64,000 nt of DNA from assembly GCA_030035585.1 (NCBI GenBank), contig CM057477.1, positions 56,773,447 to 56,837,446 of the forward strand. Reading direction: 5' to 3'. A program made the translations under genes and the position numbers. Within the stretch, counting starts at the first letter, position 1. The number at the start of each line of letters is the position of its first letter. Below, piece after piece: positions 1 to 11,184 of this stretch. Below the pieces are notes generated by a model. That model ran no database searches. It was not told the origin of the DNA and was given only the letters and a program-made list of their open reading frames with translations. The stretch comes from Dugong dugon. Lineage: Eukaryota > Chordata > Mammalia > Sirenia > Dugongidae.

Positions 1-313
1 TTTTAGCTCAGTAATGAAGTTACTCTTGAGGTTCACCCTTCATCCAAAGATTAGACAGGCCCATGAAACCAAAGGAGACTAAAGTGGCCCACCAGCCCAG
101 GGGCAAGGACTAGAAGGCAGGAGGGGAATGGAAAGCTGGTCATGGGGAACACAAGGTCGAGAAGGGAGAACGTTGATATATCTTGGGGTTTTTAACCAAT
201 GTTATAAAACAATATGTGTACTCACTGTTTAATGAGAAGCTAGTTTGTTCTGTAAACCTTCATCTAAACTACAATAATAAAGTAAGATAAAATAAAAACG
301 TTTAATCTGGGGA
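1..313 (+). mobile_element. L1 LINE, 3' UTR and tail (elephant-type)
   Basis: This is the 3' end of an L1 element cut by the window's left edge. The text from 'aggttcacccttcatccaaag' through 'aaaccttcatctaaactac' and a degenerate A-rich tail reads like the 3' UTR I associate with young elephant L1s. It carries no open frame of its own. The A-rich tail at 281-325 gives + orientation. The subfamily is assigned from memory of the consensus, so it is inferred. Confidence 0.7.
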
Positions 314-342
314 AAAAAAAAGAAATTAGTATATGCCAGATT

Positions 343-517
343 GGAGCTCTGGTGGCTCAGTTGTTAAGAGCTATGACTGTGAACCAAAAGGTGGACAGTT
401 TGAATCCACCAGCCCCTTCTTGGAAACCAAGGAGAAACTTGGGGCTGCTCTACTCTGTCCTATAGGGTCGCTATGAGTCGCAATTGACTCCATGGCAACG
501 GGTTTTGTTTTGTTTTG
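343..517 (+). mobile_element. AfroSINE (tRNA-derived SINE)
   Basis: The head 'ggagctctggtggctcagttg' carries an A-box-like region, and 'gtttgaatccacc' is the B box. The body 'ctactctgtcctatagggtcgctatgagtcg' region and the tail 'ggcaacgggttttg' define the short AfroSINE form. Short flanking copies of gccaga at 335-340 and 518-523 could be the target duplication. No gene product is expected. Confidence 0.88.
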
Positions 518-885
518 GCCAGAAAGTATGATAAGTGCTAGAGATAAAAGGTGAACAAGACATATCCCTGCCCTACGGGTCATATAACATAATGCAGAAG
601 AAAGTTTCTAAACAAGCAATAACATAAATGATTATATAATTTCATTTGTGAAAAGTACTATGAAGAAAGTACACTTTTCAGTTGGACAGCTGCAGGTGAA
701 AATAAAGATAGGTAGATTTAGTCAATTAACATCTCCTCACACACCAAAATCTCCTTTGTCTAACATCTAGCAATGCTTATGCTCATCTACAGTTGCATTT
801 ATTTATATATTTTACTAAAATATACATTTTTAAAGAATTTTGAAGGCCCAAGATGATAGCATTTGGATATTATATATATTACATC
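518..885. other. Unassigned AT-rich stretch
   Basis: At 521-665 the text 'gataagtgctagagataaaaggtgaacaagacat' and 'agtactatgaagaaag' faintly recalls an ancient mammalian interspersed repeat, but I cannot name it. The rest is AT-rich with no coding signal. Confidence 0.4.
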
Positions 886-3290
886 CACCAGGCATCTGTC
901 AAGTTGTCCTACTGTGGTGCCTTGTGTGTTGTTGTGACACTGGAAGCTTTGCCACTGGTATTTCAAATACCAGCAGGGTCACCCTTGGTGGACAGGTTTC
1001 AGTAAGATATTCCAGACTAAGACAGACTAGGAAGAAGGACTTGGCAGTCTACTTTGAAAAAAAATTTAGCCAGTGAAAACCTTATGAATAGCAGCAGAAC
1101 ATTGTCTGATATAGTGCCAGCACATGAGCCCCTCAGGTCAAAAAGCACTCAAAACATGACTGGGGAAGAGCTTTCTCCTCAAAGTAGATTTGACCTTAAT
1201 GACCTGGATGGAATCAAGCTTTCGGTACCTTCATTTGCTGATGTGGCATGACTCAAAATGAGAAGAAACAGCTGCAAACATTCATTAATAATCAGAACAA
1301 GGACTGTAAGAAGTATGAATCTAGGAAAATTGGAAGTCATCAAAAATGAAATGGAACACATAAACATTGATATCTTAGGCATTAGTGAGCTGAAATGGAC
1401 TGGTATTGGTCATTTTGAATCAGAAAATCTTATGGTCTACTATGCTAGGAATAAGAAATTGGAGAGGAACGAGGTAGCATTCATGGCTGAAAAGAACATA
1501 TCAAGATCAAACCTGAAGAACAACCCTGTCACTGATAGGATAATATCCATATGCCTACAAGGAAGACCAACCAGGTAATATGATTATTATTCAAATTTAT
1601 GCACCAATCACTAATGCCAAAGATAAGAAAGTGAATATTTTTACCAACTTCTGCAGTCTGAAATTGATCAAACATGCAATCAAGATGCATTGATAACTAC
1701 TTGTGATTGAAATGGGAAAGTTGAAAATGAAGACGGGTTGGTAGTTGGAAAATATGGCCGTGGTGATAGAAACGATGCCGGAGATTGCATGATAGAATTT
1801 TCAAAACCAATGACTTCTTCACACTAAATGTTTTTTTTCAACAACATAAACGGTGACTATACACATGGACCTCACCAGATGGAAAACATAGGAATCAAAT
1901 AGACTCCATTTGTGGAAAGAGACAATGGAAAATCTCAATGTCATGAGTCAGAACAAGGCCAGGGGCTGACTGTGGAATGGATGATCAATTGCTTACATGC
2001 AGGTTCATGTTGAAGCTGAAGAAAATTACAAGTCCACAAGAGCCAAAATATGACCTTAAGTACATCCTACCTGAATTTAGAGACCATCTCAAGAATAGAT
2101 TTGACACGTTGAACACTAATGACAATACCAGAGGAGTTGTGGGAAGACATCAAGGATATCATATATGAAGAAAGCAAGAGGACATTAAAAAGACAGGAAA
2201 GAAAGAAAAGGCAAAAAATGGGTGTCAGAAGAGACTCGGAAACTTGCTCTGGAACATAGAGTAGCTACAGCAAATGGAAGAAACGATTAAGTAAAAGAGC
2301 TGAACAGAAGATTTCAAAGGGCAGCTCAAGAAGACAAAGTAAAATATTATAATGAAATGTGCAAAGACCTGGAGTTAGAAAACCAAAAGGAAAGGAAATC
2401 CTTGGCGTTTCTCAAGCTGAAAGAACTGAAGAAAAAATTCAAGCCTCAAGTTGCGATTTTGAGGGATTCTATGGGCAAAAAATTGAATGACACAGGAAAC
2501 ATCAAAAGCAGATGGAAGAAATACACAGTGTACAAAAAAGAATTGATTGATGTTCAACCATTTCAGAAGGTAACATATTATCAAGAACTGGTGGTATTGA
2601 AGGAAGAAGTCCAAGCTGTACTAAAGGCATTGGTGAAAAACAAGGCTCCAGAAATTGACAGAACGTCAGTTGAGGTGTTTTCACAAACAGCTGCAGGGCT
2701 GGAGGTGCTCGCTTGCCTATGCCAAGAAATTTGGAAGACATCTACCTGGCCAACCGACTGGAAGAGATCTGTATTTGTGTCCATTCCAAAGAAAAGTTGT
2801 CCAACAGAATGTGGAAATTATTGAAAAATATCGTTAATATCACAAACAAGTAAAATTATGGTGAAGATCATTCAAACGTGGTTGCAGTACATCAACAGAG
2901 AACTATCAGAAATTCAAGCTGGATTCAGAAGAGGACGTGGAATGAGGGATATCATTGCTGGTATCAGATGGATCTTAACTGAAAGCAGAGAATACCAGAA
3001 ACATGCTTACCTGTGTTTTATTGACTAGGCAAAGGTATTTGACTGTGTGGACCATAACAAATCATGCATAACATTTCGAAGAATGGAAATTCCAGAACAC
3101 TTAATCGTGCTCATGCAGAACCTGTACGTAGACCAAGAGGCAGTTGATCGAACAGAGCAAGGGGATATTGAATCGTTTACATCGTTTAAAATCAAGAAAG
3201 GTGTGCATCAGGCTTCCTTTCACCACGCTTATTCAATCTGTATGCTGAGCAAATAATTAGAGAAGCTGGACTATATGAAGAAGAATGGCA
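886..3290 (+). mobile_element. RTE/BovB-like LINE, broken, 3'-truncated
   Basis: An RTE-clade non-LTR retrotransposon carrying the 5' region, apurinic-endonuclease domain and most of the reverse transcriptase. The 5' untranslated-like part spans about 886-1080. The endonuclease N-terminus is in the frame at 1258-1578: residues like MNLGKLEVIKNEMEHINIDI and LGISELKWTGIGHF match the BovB endonuclease start. 'RPGADCG' is followed by MDD rather than the usual DH pair near 1960. Reverse transcriptase begins around 2600 with 'KNKAPEIDRTSVEVF', then WPTDWKRSVFVSIPKK, and near 2900 QAGFRRGRG. The frame is broken by several stops and shifts: after 1578, at 2822 (GNY then stop), and at 3026 within 'CFID*AKVFDCVDH'. 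The sequence leaves the family at about 3290, just before the catalytic YADD, so the C-terminus and tail are missing. Loss of the 3' end is unusual, because target-primed insertion normally truncates the 5' end. Confidence 0.9.
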
Positions 3291-4276
3291 TTTCTTACTT
3301 ACGCATAATGAAATAAAGACAGAGAGGGTAAATTATTTGATGTAAGTCACAGAACTAGCCAGAGGGGTTAAAGTAGTAACAGGTTATTTATATCATACAA
3401 AAAAAAACAATACAAAGAAAAAAAAAACACCTCCTATGACTGTCCGAAGGCAAGATGTTCTATGCATAAACCAAAAAATTTGTAATTCAAGAACAGAGGA
3501 CTCCTGTTGCTTGAAGAAAAGACATAATTTGAAATATTACTACTCAAAACAGGACTAGAAAGACAAATCATTAAAAATACAAACTGAAAAAAATAGAGAT
3601 TTCTTTACAGTGCTCCTTTTTACAGAGCTCTTTATAGGAATTATCTTGTTTATATTTAGAGGTTATGTTATTCAGCTTTATAAGTTCTTAGTTACATCCT
3701 AAATATTAGTACTGATATTTTAAAGTAATTTTTAAAATCCAAAGCACTAAAGAACTTAGGAGGTTGTTAATTTAGATATGCTCATATCTGCACATAACAC
3801 ATGTCTCTTGGTAAACCAAGATTTACATAACTTATTAAGAAATTGAAGTTCTTGTAGTTACAAGGAAATAAAGAATATGACACAAAAATTCTTATTTATA
3901 CAAATGATTATCAATATCTCTATGGCCGTTAATAAACAAGGATATTTAAATACATGTTTTATTTTTTTCTAAACACTTTTTTTCTTCTCAGTGATGATTA
4001 TTTTTTTCTCTCATAATGGATGGGCTCATTATTATAAAAAAGTACTAGAAAGGGGATGTAAATTTTAACTTTGATGTTTCATTTTACGTTAACACTTTCA
4101 GGCTCTAGTTACTAGATGTTCTAAGAGATAGAAAAATTGGATGCCAATTTGAATGCTTTTACATTTCACATTATACTATACTCTTCAAAGCTGTAACTTC
4201 ACCAAATTTTTGTTTATCAGATAGATAATGCAGTCACCATTTTAAAAATGTTTATTCTAGTTGCATTTATAGCTAT
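3291..4276. other. Unassigned AT-rich stretch
   Basis: No repeat family, gene or strong motif is recognised. A-rich runs near 3400-3430 could be an old poly(A), but nothing upstream of them supports a retroposed gene. Confidence 0.4.
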
Positions 4277-4803
4277 TGACATGGCTTGTAATTATGTCCC
4301 CCCAAAATATCTATCAACTTGGCTAGGCCATGATTCCAAGTACTGTGTGATTTGTCCACCATTTTGTCATCTCATGTGATTTTCCTATGTGATGTAAATC
4401 CTATCTCAATGATGTTAATGAGATGGGATTAGCAGCAGTTATGTTAATAAGGCAGGAGCCAATCAACAAGATTAGATTTTGCCTTGAGCCAATCTCTTTT
4501 GAGATATAAAAGAGAGAAATGAGCAGAGAGACATGGGAACCTCATACCACCAAGAAACAAGAGCCAGGAGAATAAAGTGCATCATTTGAACCTGGGGTCC
4601 CTGTGCTGGGAAGCTCCTAGTCCAGGGGAAGATTGAAGACAAGGACCTTCCTCCAGAGCTGGCAGAGATAGAAAGTCTTCCCCTGGAGCTGATGCCCTGA
4701 ATTCAGACTTCTAGCCTACTAGACCATGAGAGAATAAACTCGTCTTTGTTAAAGCCATCCACTTGTGATATTTCTGTTATAGCAGCAGTAGATAACTAAG
4801 ATG
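4277..4803 (+). mobile_element. Solo LTR, ERVL-MaLR (MLT1-like) type
   Basis: A 527-bp LTR fossil. It starts TGACATGG and 'attatgtccccccaaaatat', the MLT1/MST-like beginning, and ends with 'gagaataaactcg..aaagccatccacttgtgatatttctgttatagcagcagtagataactaag'. It carries an AATAAA signal. The 5-bp flanks gctat at 4272-4276 and 4804-4808 are identical, as expected for ERVL-class integration. Two near relatives lie at 32303-32817 and 43823-44344. No internal region is present. Confidence 0.82.
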
Positions 4804-4808
4804 GCTAT

Positions 4809-5310
4809 CAAACTTGAGAAAACATGTTTGAATACATATCACTCAATAGAAATTTTCCTTTTTATCATTTACTGCTGTATAAGAAAGCAAATCATTTAAA
4901 AGATTTGCAGTATGTATGGAAGACATTTGTTGGCTGTAAGGTGTTAGACATCCTTCCCCTGGTCCCATAAGCTCACAGTGATGGTTTTAAGACATAGATC
5001 CTATACAGCTAGTGCTAGAAAAATTCAGAACAGATCCCTCACACCTGCAAGGTGATTCCAGTTTGGTGATGTAACTGTAACTACAAAGAACACATTCCTT
5101 CCCTTCTTACCTCACTGAGAAGTGGCAAGCTTATCACTGGGGATAGATGAAGGTAAAAGTTATTCGTTAATATATTTGAGCACCTGGGCTCTTGTGAGTT
5201 CTCTCAGGGGATTTGGGATTAGACTAAATCTTTGTGGTTTGAGTTTGCAAAACTTTCTTTGTTGTTTGAATGAAGGTAGACAGTTAATTACATAAAATAC
5301 ATGATCTGCA
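4809..5310. other. Unassigned stretch
   Basis: No gene or repeat recognised. It has ordinary AT-rich composition, with a moderately mixed segment at 4930-5110. Confidence 0.35.
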
Positions 5311-5314
5311 GAAT

Positions 5315-5725
5315 AGCTCTTCCCTTTGAATAGGTGGGAATCCCTGGTGGCATAGTGGTTAAGAGCTACTGCAGCTAACCAAAAGGTCAGCGGTTCAAAT
5401 CCACCACGCGCTCCTTGGAAGCTCTATGGGGCAGTTCTACTCTGTCCTATAGGGTCGCTATGAGTCGGACTCTACTCGACGGCAACGGGTTTGGTTATTT
5501 TGGTTATGAATAGGTGGTGCAAAAGGTTAAGCCCTCAACTACTAACTAAAAGTTGTTTGGCAGTTCTAACTCACCCAGAGGTAATTTGTAAGAAAGGTCT
5601 AGTGATCTGCTTCCAAAAGATCACAGCCTTGAAAACATTTTGGAGTGTAGTTCTACTGTTGACATGCATGAGGCCACCATGAGTCAGAATGGACTCCATG
5701 GAAACTGGCATTTTGGTTTTGGTAT
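5315..5725 (+). mobile_element. AfroSINE, long form, split by a younger AfroSINE
   Basis: The right part at 5507-5725 reads 'gaataggtggtgcaaaaggttaag', then 'aaaggtctagtgatctgcttccaaaag', then 'gagtcagaatggactccatgg'. That is the long AfroSINE form, which includes the 'cctggtgatctgcttccaaaag' module. Its head was opened by the short AfroSINE at 5338-5506. The left stub is about 5315-5337. Confidence 0.72.
5338..5506 (+). mobile_element. AfroSINE, short form, nested
   Basis: An almost consensus copy: 'gaatccctggtggcatagtgg' head, 'ggttcaaatccacc' B box, 'gtcctatagggtcgctatga' body and 'gacggcaacgggtttgg' tail. Exact 11-bp duplications (tgaataggtgg) at 5327-5337 and 5507-5517 prove a discrete insertion. 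The duplicated site lies in the head of an older long-form AfroSINE. Confidence 0.93.
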
Positions 5726-5835
5726 GAGTAGGTTCAGCTTCCTATACTTAGTGATTGAGTAATTTTTCTTATATGCATTGCATACAAAATAAGAGTAGAT
5801 ATTATGGCCAACGCTGCTAGCTAGTACCAAATTTA

Positions 5836-6225
5836 ATTTCCTTTCATTCATGGGTACTCAGCTAGTTTATATTCTGCACCTCCCTTGCAGTTAGGTGTGG
5901 AAATATAACTGAGTCCTAATCAATGGAAGTGAGTGGACATGACATGTGCCACTTCAAGGCTTAGTTCATACAGTTCTCCCACATCTGCTCCATCATGGCA
6001 TGTCTTCCTTCCAAGTGTACATAGGAAGAACCATGGAAGCAAATTTAGAAGCCATGCATTGAAACAATCAAACTTTCAGTAGCAGGGACCCTAAAAAAAT
6101 GTATGGAGAGATGCAACCTTTTGCCCAGAACTAATACATAAGCAAGAAATAAACTTTATTGTGTTCCAACTAATACATACTTTTGGATCCACTTGTTACT
6201 ACATTAGTTTAAGCAGCATTTGTTG
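5836..6225 (+). mobile_element. Ancient LTR-like repeat, unresolved family
   Basis: The text 'cctcccttgcagttaggtgtgg', 'ctgagtcctaatcaatggaag' and 'gcaagaaataaactttattgtg' resembles an old mammalian LTR-type repeat that ends in an AATAAA-bearing tail. The copy is strongly diverged and looks like an old fossil. The family name is not secure. Confidence 0.42.
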
Positions 6226-7262
6226 GAATGTTTGCCACTTGGTAGACAGTAAAGTTTTATTTTTTGGTCATGTGATCATTGATTTTGACTGTATCTCTGC
6301 TACTAAATCTTCACTAATAAATATTAACTGATGGTTTCATGAGTTGGAAAAAAATAAAACTCAAAAACAATAAACATTGATAACTTACATGTTATGTAGA
6401 GCTGTAGTCTCCACAATGTATTGCTCTCTCACACTTATTAGTACAATATATATACATACATTCATAAGCATATACATATGTTGCTATGATTAGCTAACAT
6501 ATCAAGTCATAATATACATACAGGATAATGATCATAATTATAGTGTGTATAGTTTAAATTTAAACTTTAAATTTCAAAATTTTGACCACTTTTTATCAGA
6601 TCTGATAAGATCACCATTTTAATTATTTTATAATGTTACTTACAAAGAACCCATACTAGAATAAGAAAAGTGTCAGCTCCACCATTTCAACGTTGATTCT
6701 TTAAACTTCTACTATTAATATCATTTTCAATTTAAATTTCTTTTTGGGAATATTCTAAGCCATTTGCTCATTTTGTAGTGAATTTATTAATTCTAAATGA
6801 TATAATCCATAAATCCACTCAAATGGGAACTTGTAGATTATAATGGGTGGCAATAAGATGAAAGAGATGAAAAAATAAATATAGTAGTGTCAATCCTTGT
6901 TCATTGTAAAACTTCCGCTCTTCTTGAAGGAGCCCTCAGGTACATAGATGACAGGTGCCTGTCTGACCTAAGAATCTTGACGACACTAGGGTTAGTCAAT
7001 ATGTTAAATATTGTTAAAGCTTAATTTTTTCCATTTTTTAGATGGCAAATTAATATAAATAGATATCTTAATATTGCCTTCCTGTGCAAGTTTAGATGCT
7101 TACTTTTTCTTTCTTTCTTTTTAATCTCAGATAGTCAAAGACACTTTTAGTCCTGGCTCATAGTTTCTTTAGTGATATGGTACCTCAAAATACTAGTAGG
7201 CTTTTTTCAGTAAAAGAATTCCTCAAGTTTTATTTGGACACCTACATACTATATTCCTGTTA
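6226..7262. other. Unassigned AT-rich stretch
   Basis: Very AT-rich, with short palindromic runs such as 'gtttaaatttaaactttaaattt' near 6552. No gene or repeat family is recognised. Confidence 0.35.
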
Positions 7263-7565
7263 TAGCTTGATTTGACCATGTCCCTAAATTTGGATGTGTA
7301 ATATAAGCAGAAGCACTTCCAGGTCATGTGTGGGAGTTCCAGGTCATCTCCTAAAGATCCTTGCCCAGGACTGTCTATATCCTTCCTAAGTGCCTGATGA
7401 GAAATGGTGGACAGCGGATCCCCCGGCTGAGATTGGCAAGCTGCCCCACCAACTCTTCTCTATTGTCATCTGAACTGTGATATGAGCAAGAAATCAATTC
7501 TAACTTATTTCACTCACTGCATTTTATGGTCTCTTTATTATAGCAACTGAGTCATTACTCTAAAT
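7263..7565 (+). mobile_element. Ancient LTR-like repeat, unresolved family
   Basis: The beginning 'tagcttgatttgaccatgtccc' and the end 'gtgatatgagcaagaaatcaattc..' suggest the same broad class of old LTR-like repeat as at 5836-6225. It is heavily diverged and the call is tentative. Confidence 0.35.
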
Positions 7566-7594
7566 ACCAGTGCACCCAAATATAAGATGACCAC

Positions 7595-7795
7595 AAATTG
7601 GCTTATACTGTAAGTGCTAGAATACTAGCTAAAAGGTTGGTGGTTTGAACTCACAGAGAAGCACCTCGGAAGACAGGCCTCATTATCTGTTTCCAAAAGG
7701 TTACAGTCTTGAAAATCCTTGGGAACAGTTCTACTCTGATACTCATGGGGTCACCATGAGTCAGAATCTAATCAACTATAACAACAACATTTTGT
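7595..7795 (+). mobile_element. AfroSINE, long form
   Basis: 'aaggttggtggtttgaactcac' is the B-box region. It is followed by 'aagacaggcctcattatctgtttccaaaaggttacagtcttgaaaa' and the tail 'gtcaccatgagtcagaatc..caactataacaacaaca'. The tRNA-like head is poorly kept. Confidence 0.78.
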
Positions 7796-7877
7796 TGCTT
7801 AATATAAAAGTATAAAAATATTTCCCTATTTCTTCCTCATCATATGAGAGTATTATAAGGACTCAATCATAAAGTGA

Positions 7878-8157
7878 GGGCAGTGTGGTTCCGTGGTAGA
7901 ATTCTCGCCTTTCATGCAGGAGACCAGTGTTTGATTCCTGGCCAATGCATAATCAACCACCCATATGTCAATGGAGGCTTATGTGTTGCTATGATGCTGA
8001 ACAGGTTTCAGAGGAGTTTCCAGACTAAGAAGAAAGGCCTGGTATTCTACTTCCAAAAATCATCCAATGAAAACCCTATGGATCACAACGGTCCAATTGC
8101 TTTGTTCATGAGGTCACCATGAGTCAGGGGCCAACTCAGGGGTCGTTAACAACAATC
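7878..8157 (+). mobile_element. SINE with tRNA-Gly head and RTE-derived body
   Basis: The head 'gttccgtggtagaattctcgcc' through 'gtttgattcctggccaatgca' matches tRNA-Gly(GCC), with its A box and B box. The body 'gatgctgaacaggtttcag..tccagactaagaagaaaggcctgg' matches the RTE 5' region at 990-1040. The tail 'gtcaccatgagtcagggg..gtcgttaacaacaatcac' matches the RTE 3' end. Part of the middle, the 'gatggcacaggaccaggcag' section, is absent from this copy. Confidence 0.85.
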
Positions 8158-9192
8158 ACAATGTGAGTCCCCCTTTACTGAAGAATAATCTTGCTTCAAA
8201 ATGAAACATACAAAATAACCACGCACACACACACAAATCTTTGTCTTATTATTAAGCAGATGCAATATTTTTAATGTATGTACATGTTCCCATAAACTTA
8301 TGGGCATGTTTTTCTTTTTAAACAAGTCTTCAAGAGGTGACTCAAAAATTCCTAGGCATAATTTTCTTGTAGGAAAATATAATATCATGAAGAAATCTAC
8401 CTCTTATTCATGTTCATCCTCCTCATTATCACCTGATACGAAAATAATGAGCATCTGTGCAGATAAAAAGATGGCACACTTCCTTCATCATAAAACAGTA
8501 ACTTTTCAGAAATGATCTTAGTTTTGTTTAAAATATGTTCTTTGTTATACTTTAGTACAACAGGAAAAAACTGCATATGGTATGGGGAATGTTCTGTAAA
8601 AATATAGCTGATCCATATTATATACAATTACATTTTTAAATCTTTACTTTAGATCAATTTGGTGCAAGTTATTTCCACTTGAGTAGGACAGGGTATGATT
8701 AAACTGGTTTTGTTCTAAAAATGTATACCTTCATTTGTTTCCTGAACTCTGTCTATAATGATTTGCATTCTATTGTCCCTGCTGTTAGCTGACACCTCCC
8801 ATAATATAATCATATCCCTCTAGTTTTGTTCTATTTCTTTTCTTACCTCCTCTTAATTACCCCTTTTGTACCTCTAGTCTATGGTCTCTGTGTCTCTAAT
8901 ACGTAGAGGTACCAATTTCACAACCCCCAAGGCTTGTCAGGTTAAAGATTAATGAGCAGACTATACCCAGAGGCTTTGCAAAGGTTAAGCATAATTACAA
9001 ATGGGTATTTTATGCAATGCTGGAGATGTGCAAGCTGTTTTTTAAAAAAGGGCAAGAAAAAAAGGTAATGAAACTCTGGGATTCATGTTGAACATCGTAT
9101 CTCAAAAAAAGAAGGTCTCTTTAAAATGAGAAATTAAAATGCTAACTGAAAGGGATTGTTAAACTCTACTCTTTGTTCTATTCATGATTAAA
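8158..9192. other. Unassigned stretch
   Basis: Contains a short CA run at 8222-8237. No gene or named repeat is seen. Short open frames here have no recognisable protein features. Confidence 0.35.
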
Positions 9193-9215
9193 ATACGTGC
9201 GCGCACGTGCGCGCG

Positions 9216-9248
<33 letters not shown>
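9193..9248. repeat. (CG/TG)n-(CA)n microsatellite, strictly alternating
   Basis: A 56-base tract in which every base alternates purine and pyrimidine. It is CpG-dense on the left (cgtgcgcgcacgtgcgcgcg) and (CA)n on the right. This composition favours left-handed Z-DNA and length instability. The opposite-strand frame that reads CVCVCARARARAR is a by-product of the repeat. Confidence 0.95.
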
Positions 9249-9249
9249 C

Positions 9250-9890
9250 ATGGTAGCAATTAGATTCAATCACTGGCCTGCATGACCACTGACTTTTAAT
9301 TTTACCTTTCTTCTTTGTTATTAAAAAGCACTTTGTACATATTTGGAGAAAAAAAAGAAAAGTTATGGGTTGAAATAAATATAGTAACAGCATTGCAATT
9401 AGAAAAATTAAATAGCATTCATAAAAGTAATATGCAGTTTCCATTTGAAATTTTATAGCTCACCATGAAAAGAGCTACTTTCCATAGAAAAATAACTTAA
9501 AACTTCTTTAAAAGTTCAGTTACACAATTACTGTAAGTTATAAGCTGACATCTAGCCATCCCAGCACGGTAGGGATGGTATTAGGATTCTAGTAATTAAA
9601 AGAAATCCAGTCAGTGTTTTACTAATTATGAAGTGTTACCAGGGTTAAAACATTTGTATTTAAAAGTCAGAAAGCTATTGAGCTTACTGGAGATGCTTTT
9701 CTAAAATGTTTCAGAACAAGGGGATATGTTAAAATTAACTCTCCTCAAAATGAAAAAAAATGAGAATATTGATCACTAAATGTTGCGTTCAGAAGTGAGA
9801 ATTTTGCTTTATAGCAAAGATACTGGGCATTCATAGAGTTAATTCATTTTCTTCAAGACTATTTTTCATGCTTCTACTAAGGGAAGCCCC
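9250..9890. other. Unassigned AT-rich stretch
   Basis: No gene or named repeat recognised. Confidence 0.35.
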
Positions 9891-10600
9891 CTCCATTTGT
9901 CCATTAGATTCCCGCTCCGCCTCGTATTCAGGGACTTTGCCAATTGTCCTCTCTCACACTCAACACTCATATCAACATTCTCCTCTCTCTGATGAATAAT
10001 TTTCATCAACATATGAATATGCATTTTCTCTTATCTATAAAAAACAAAGAAACACAAAAAAACACTCTCTTGGCCCATTACGCCTTCACCTTCTACCCCA
10101 GTTTACTTATCTCCTTTGTAGCAAATTCCTTGAAATACTTATCAGTTTTCCTGTTTCTAATTCCTTGCTTCCCATTCTATTTTAAATACACTCCACTCAG
10201 ACTTTCAACTCACTCCAATTAAGTACAATGGCTATTGTCTAGGCCAGCAATAGCCTTCCTACCTTCACTCTTCTCAGTTCTCTTTTTCCGTAGCCTGTCA
10301 CTAACATTTGAAACATAATCCCTTCTTTCTTGATATACTTCCTTCACTTGACATCCGGGACACTCACAAGTTACTGTTTTTATTTCCCACTTCCTGTTGC
10401 TTCATCCCATTCTCCTTGCAAGCTTCTCAGCTTCTTTCTGAACTCTTATTAATGTTCAAAATGGCCCCAGACTCAGTTCATGAACATTTTCTCTCATCTT
10501 TCAAAACTTTCTCTCTTGGTAGTCTCATCCAGTTTCATGGCTTTAAATATCATGTATATGCTGATGACTTATGTGGTAAGTACTTTTACTGTTGACCAAA
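9891..10600 (+). mobile_element. L2 LINE remnant
   Basis: The pyrimidine-rich text ends in 'ggtagtctcatccagtttcatggctttaaatatcatgtatatgctgatgact', an easily recognised L2 open-frame segment in sense orientation. Upstream pieces such as 'cttgacatccgggacactcac' fit the same element. It is ancient and heavily diverged. The open frames at 9944-10222 and 10308-10595 are decayed L2 sequence, not host genes. Confidence 0.68.
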
Positions 10601-10686
10601 TATCTATGTTCTTCCTCATATTATCCATACTTCCTGAAGTTATTTGGGGCCATCAGACTTATTTTGGTCCATGGGCAGAAGTTTAT

Positions 10687-10714
10687 ACACACACACACGC
10701 GCACACACACATCT
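10687..10714. repeat. (CA)n microsatellite
   Basis: A short CA repeat interrupted by CG units. Confidence 0.85.
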
Positions 10715-10760
10715 CACTTATGCCCATTGCAATTGGGTTGCAACTGAGTTGATTTCAAAT

Positions 10761-10972
10761 AAACCAAAAAATAGTCGCGATTGAGTTGATTTTAACTTAT
10801 GGTGACTTCATGTTTGTCACAGTAGAACTATCTCTGTAGGGTTTTCAGTGGCTGATTTTTTGGAAGTAGATCACCAGGTCTTTCTTTAGAGGTGCCTCTG
10901 GGGAGACATGAACCTTGAACCTTTCCACTAGCAGCTGAATGTATTAACTGTTTGCACCACCCAGGGACTCCC
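10761..10972 (-). mobile_element. AfroSINE, long form
   Basis: Read on the minus strand, the end 'ccacccagggactccc' gives the head 'gggagtccctgggtggtgcaaa'. The plus-strand text 'agtagatcaccaggtctttctt' is the complement of the long-form module. The tail is at 10761-10800. Confidence 0.85.
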
Positions 10973-11184
10973 TTCATTATTACAGAATGGATTAATGGCT
11001 AAAAAAAAGGAATATAATAAATATCAAATGAGAACAGACAACAATTGTACAAGAAAATAACAAGAAAAGCTGAGGAGGTGGAACTCGACCTTTGGCTCAG
11101 CTTTGGTGTACAAGGCATACAATACCTTGAAAGGTTACATTCAAGATAATGAGTAGTAGAAAAGAGGATGTGTTAGCAGGTAGC
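10973..11184. other. Unassigned stretch
   Basis: No feature recognised. Confidence 0.3.

Noticed and set aside
9178-9444. An 88-codon minus-strand protein with a Cys/Val and Ala/Arg repeat.
   Set aside because: The repeat is the translated microsatellite.
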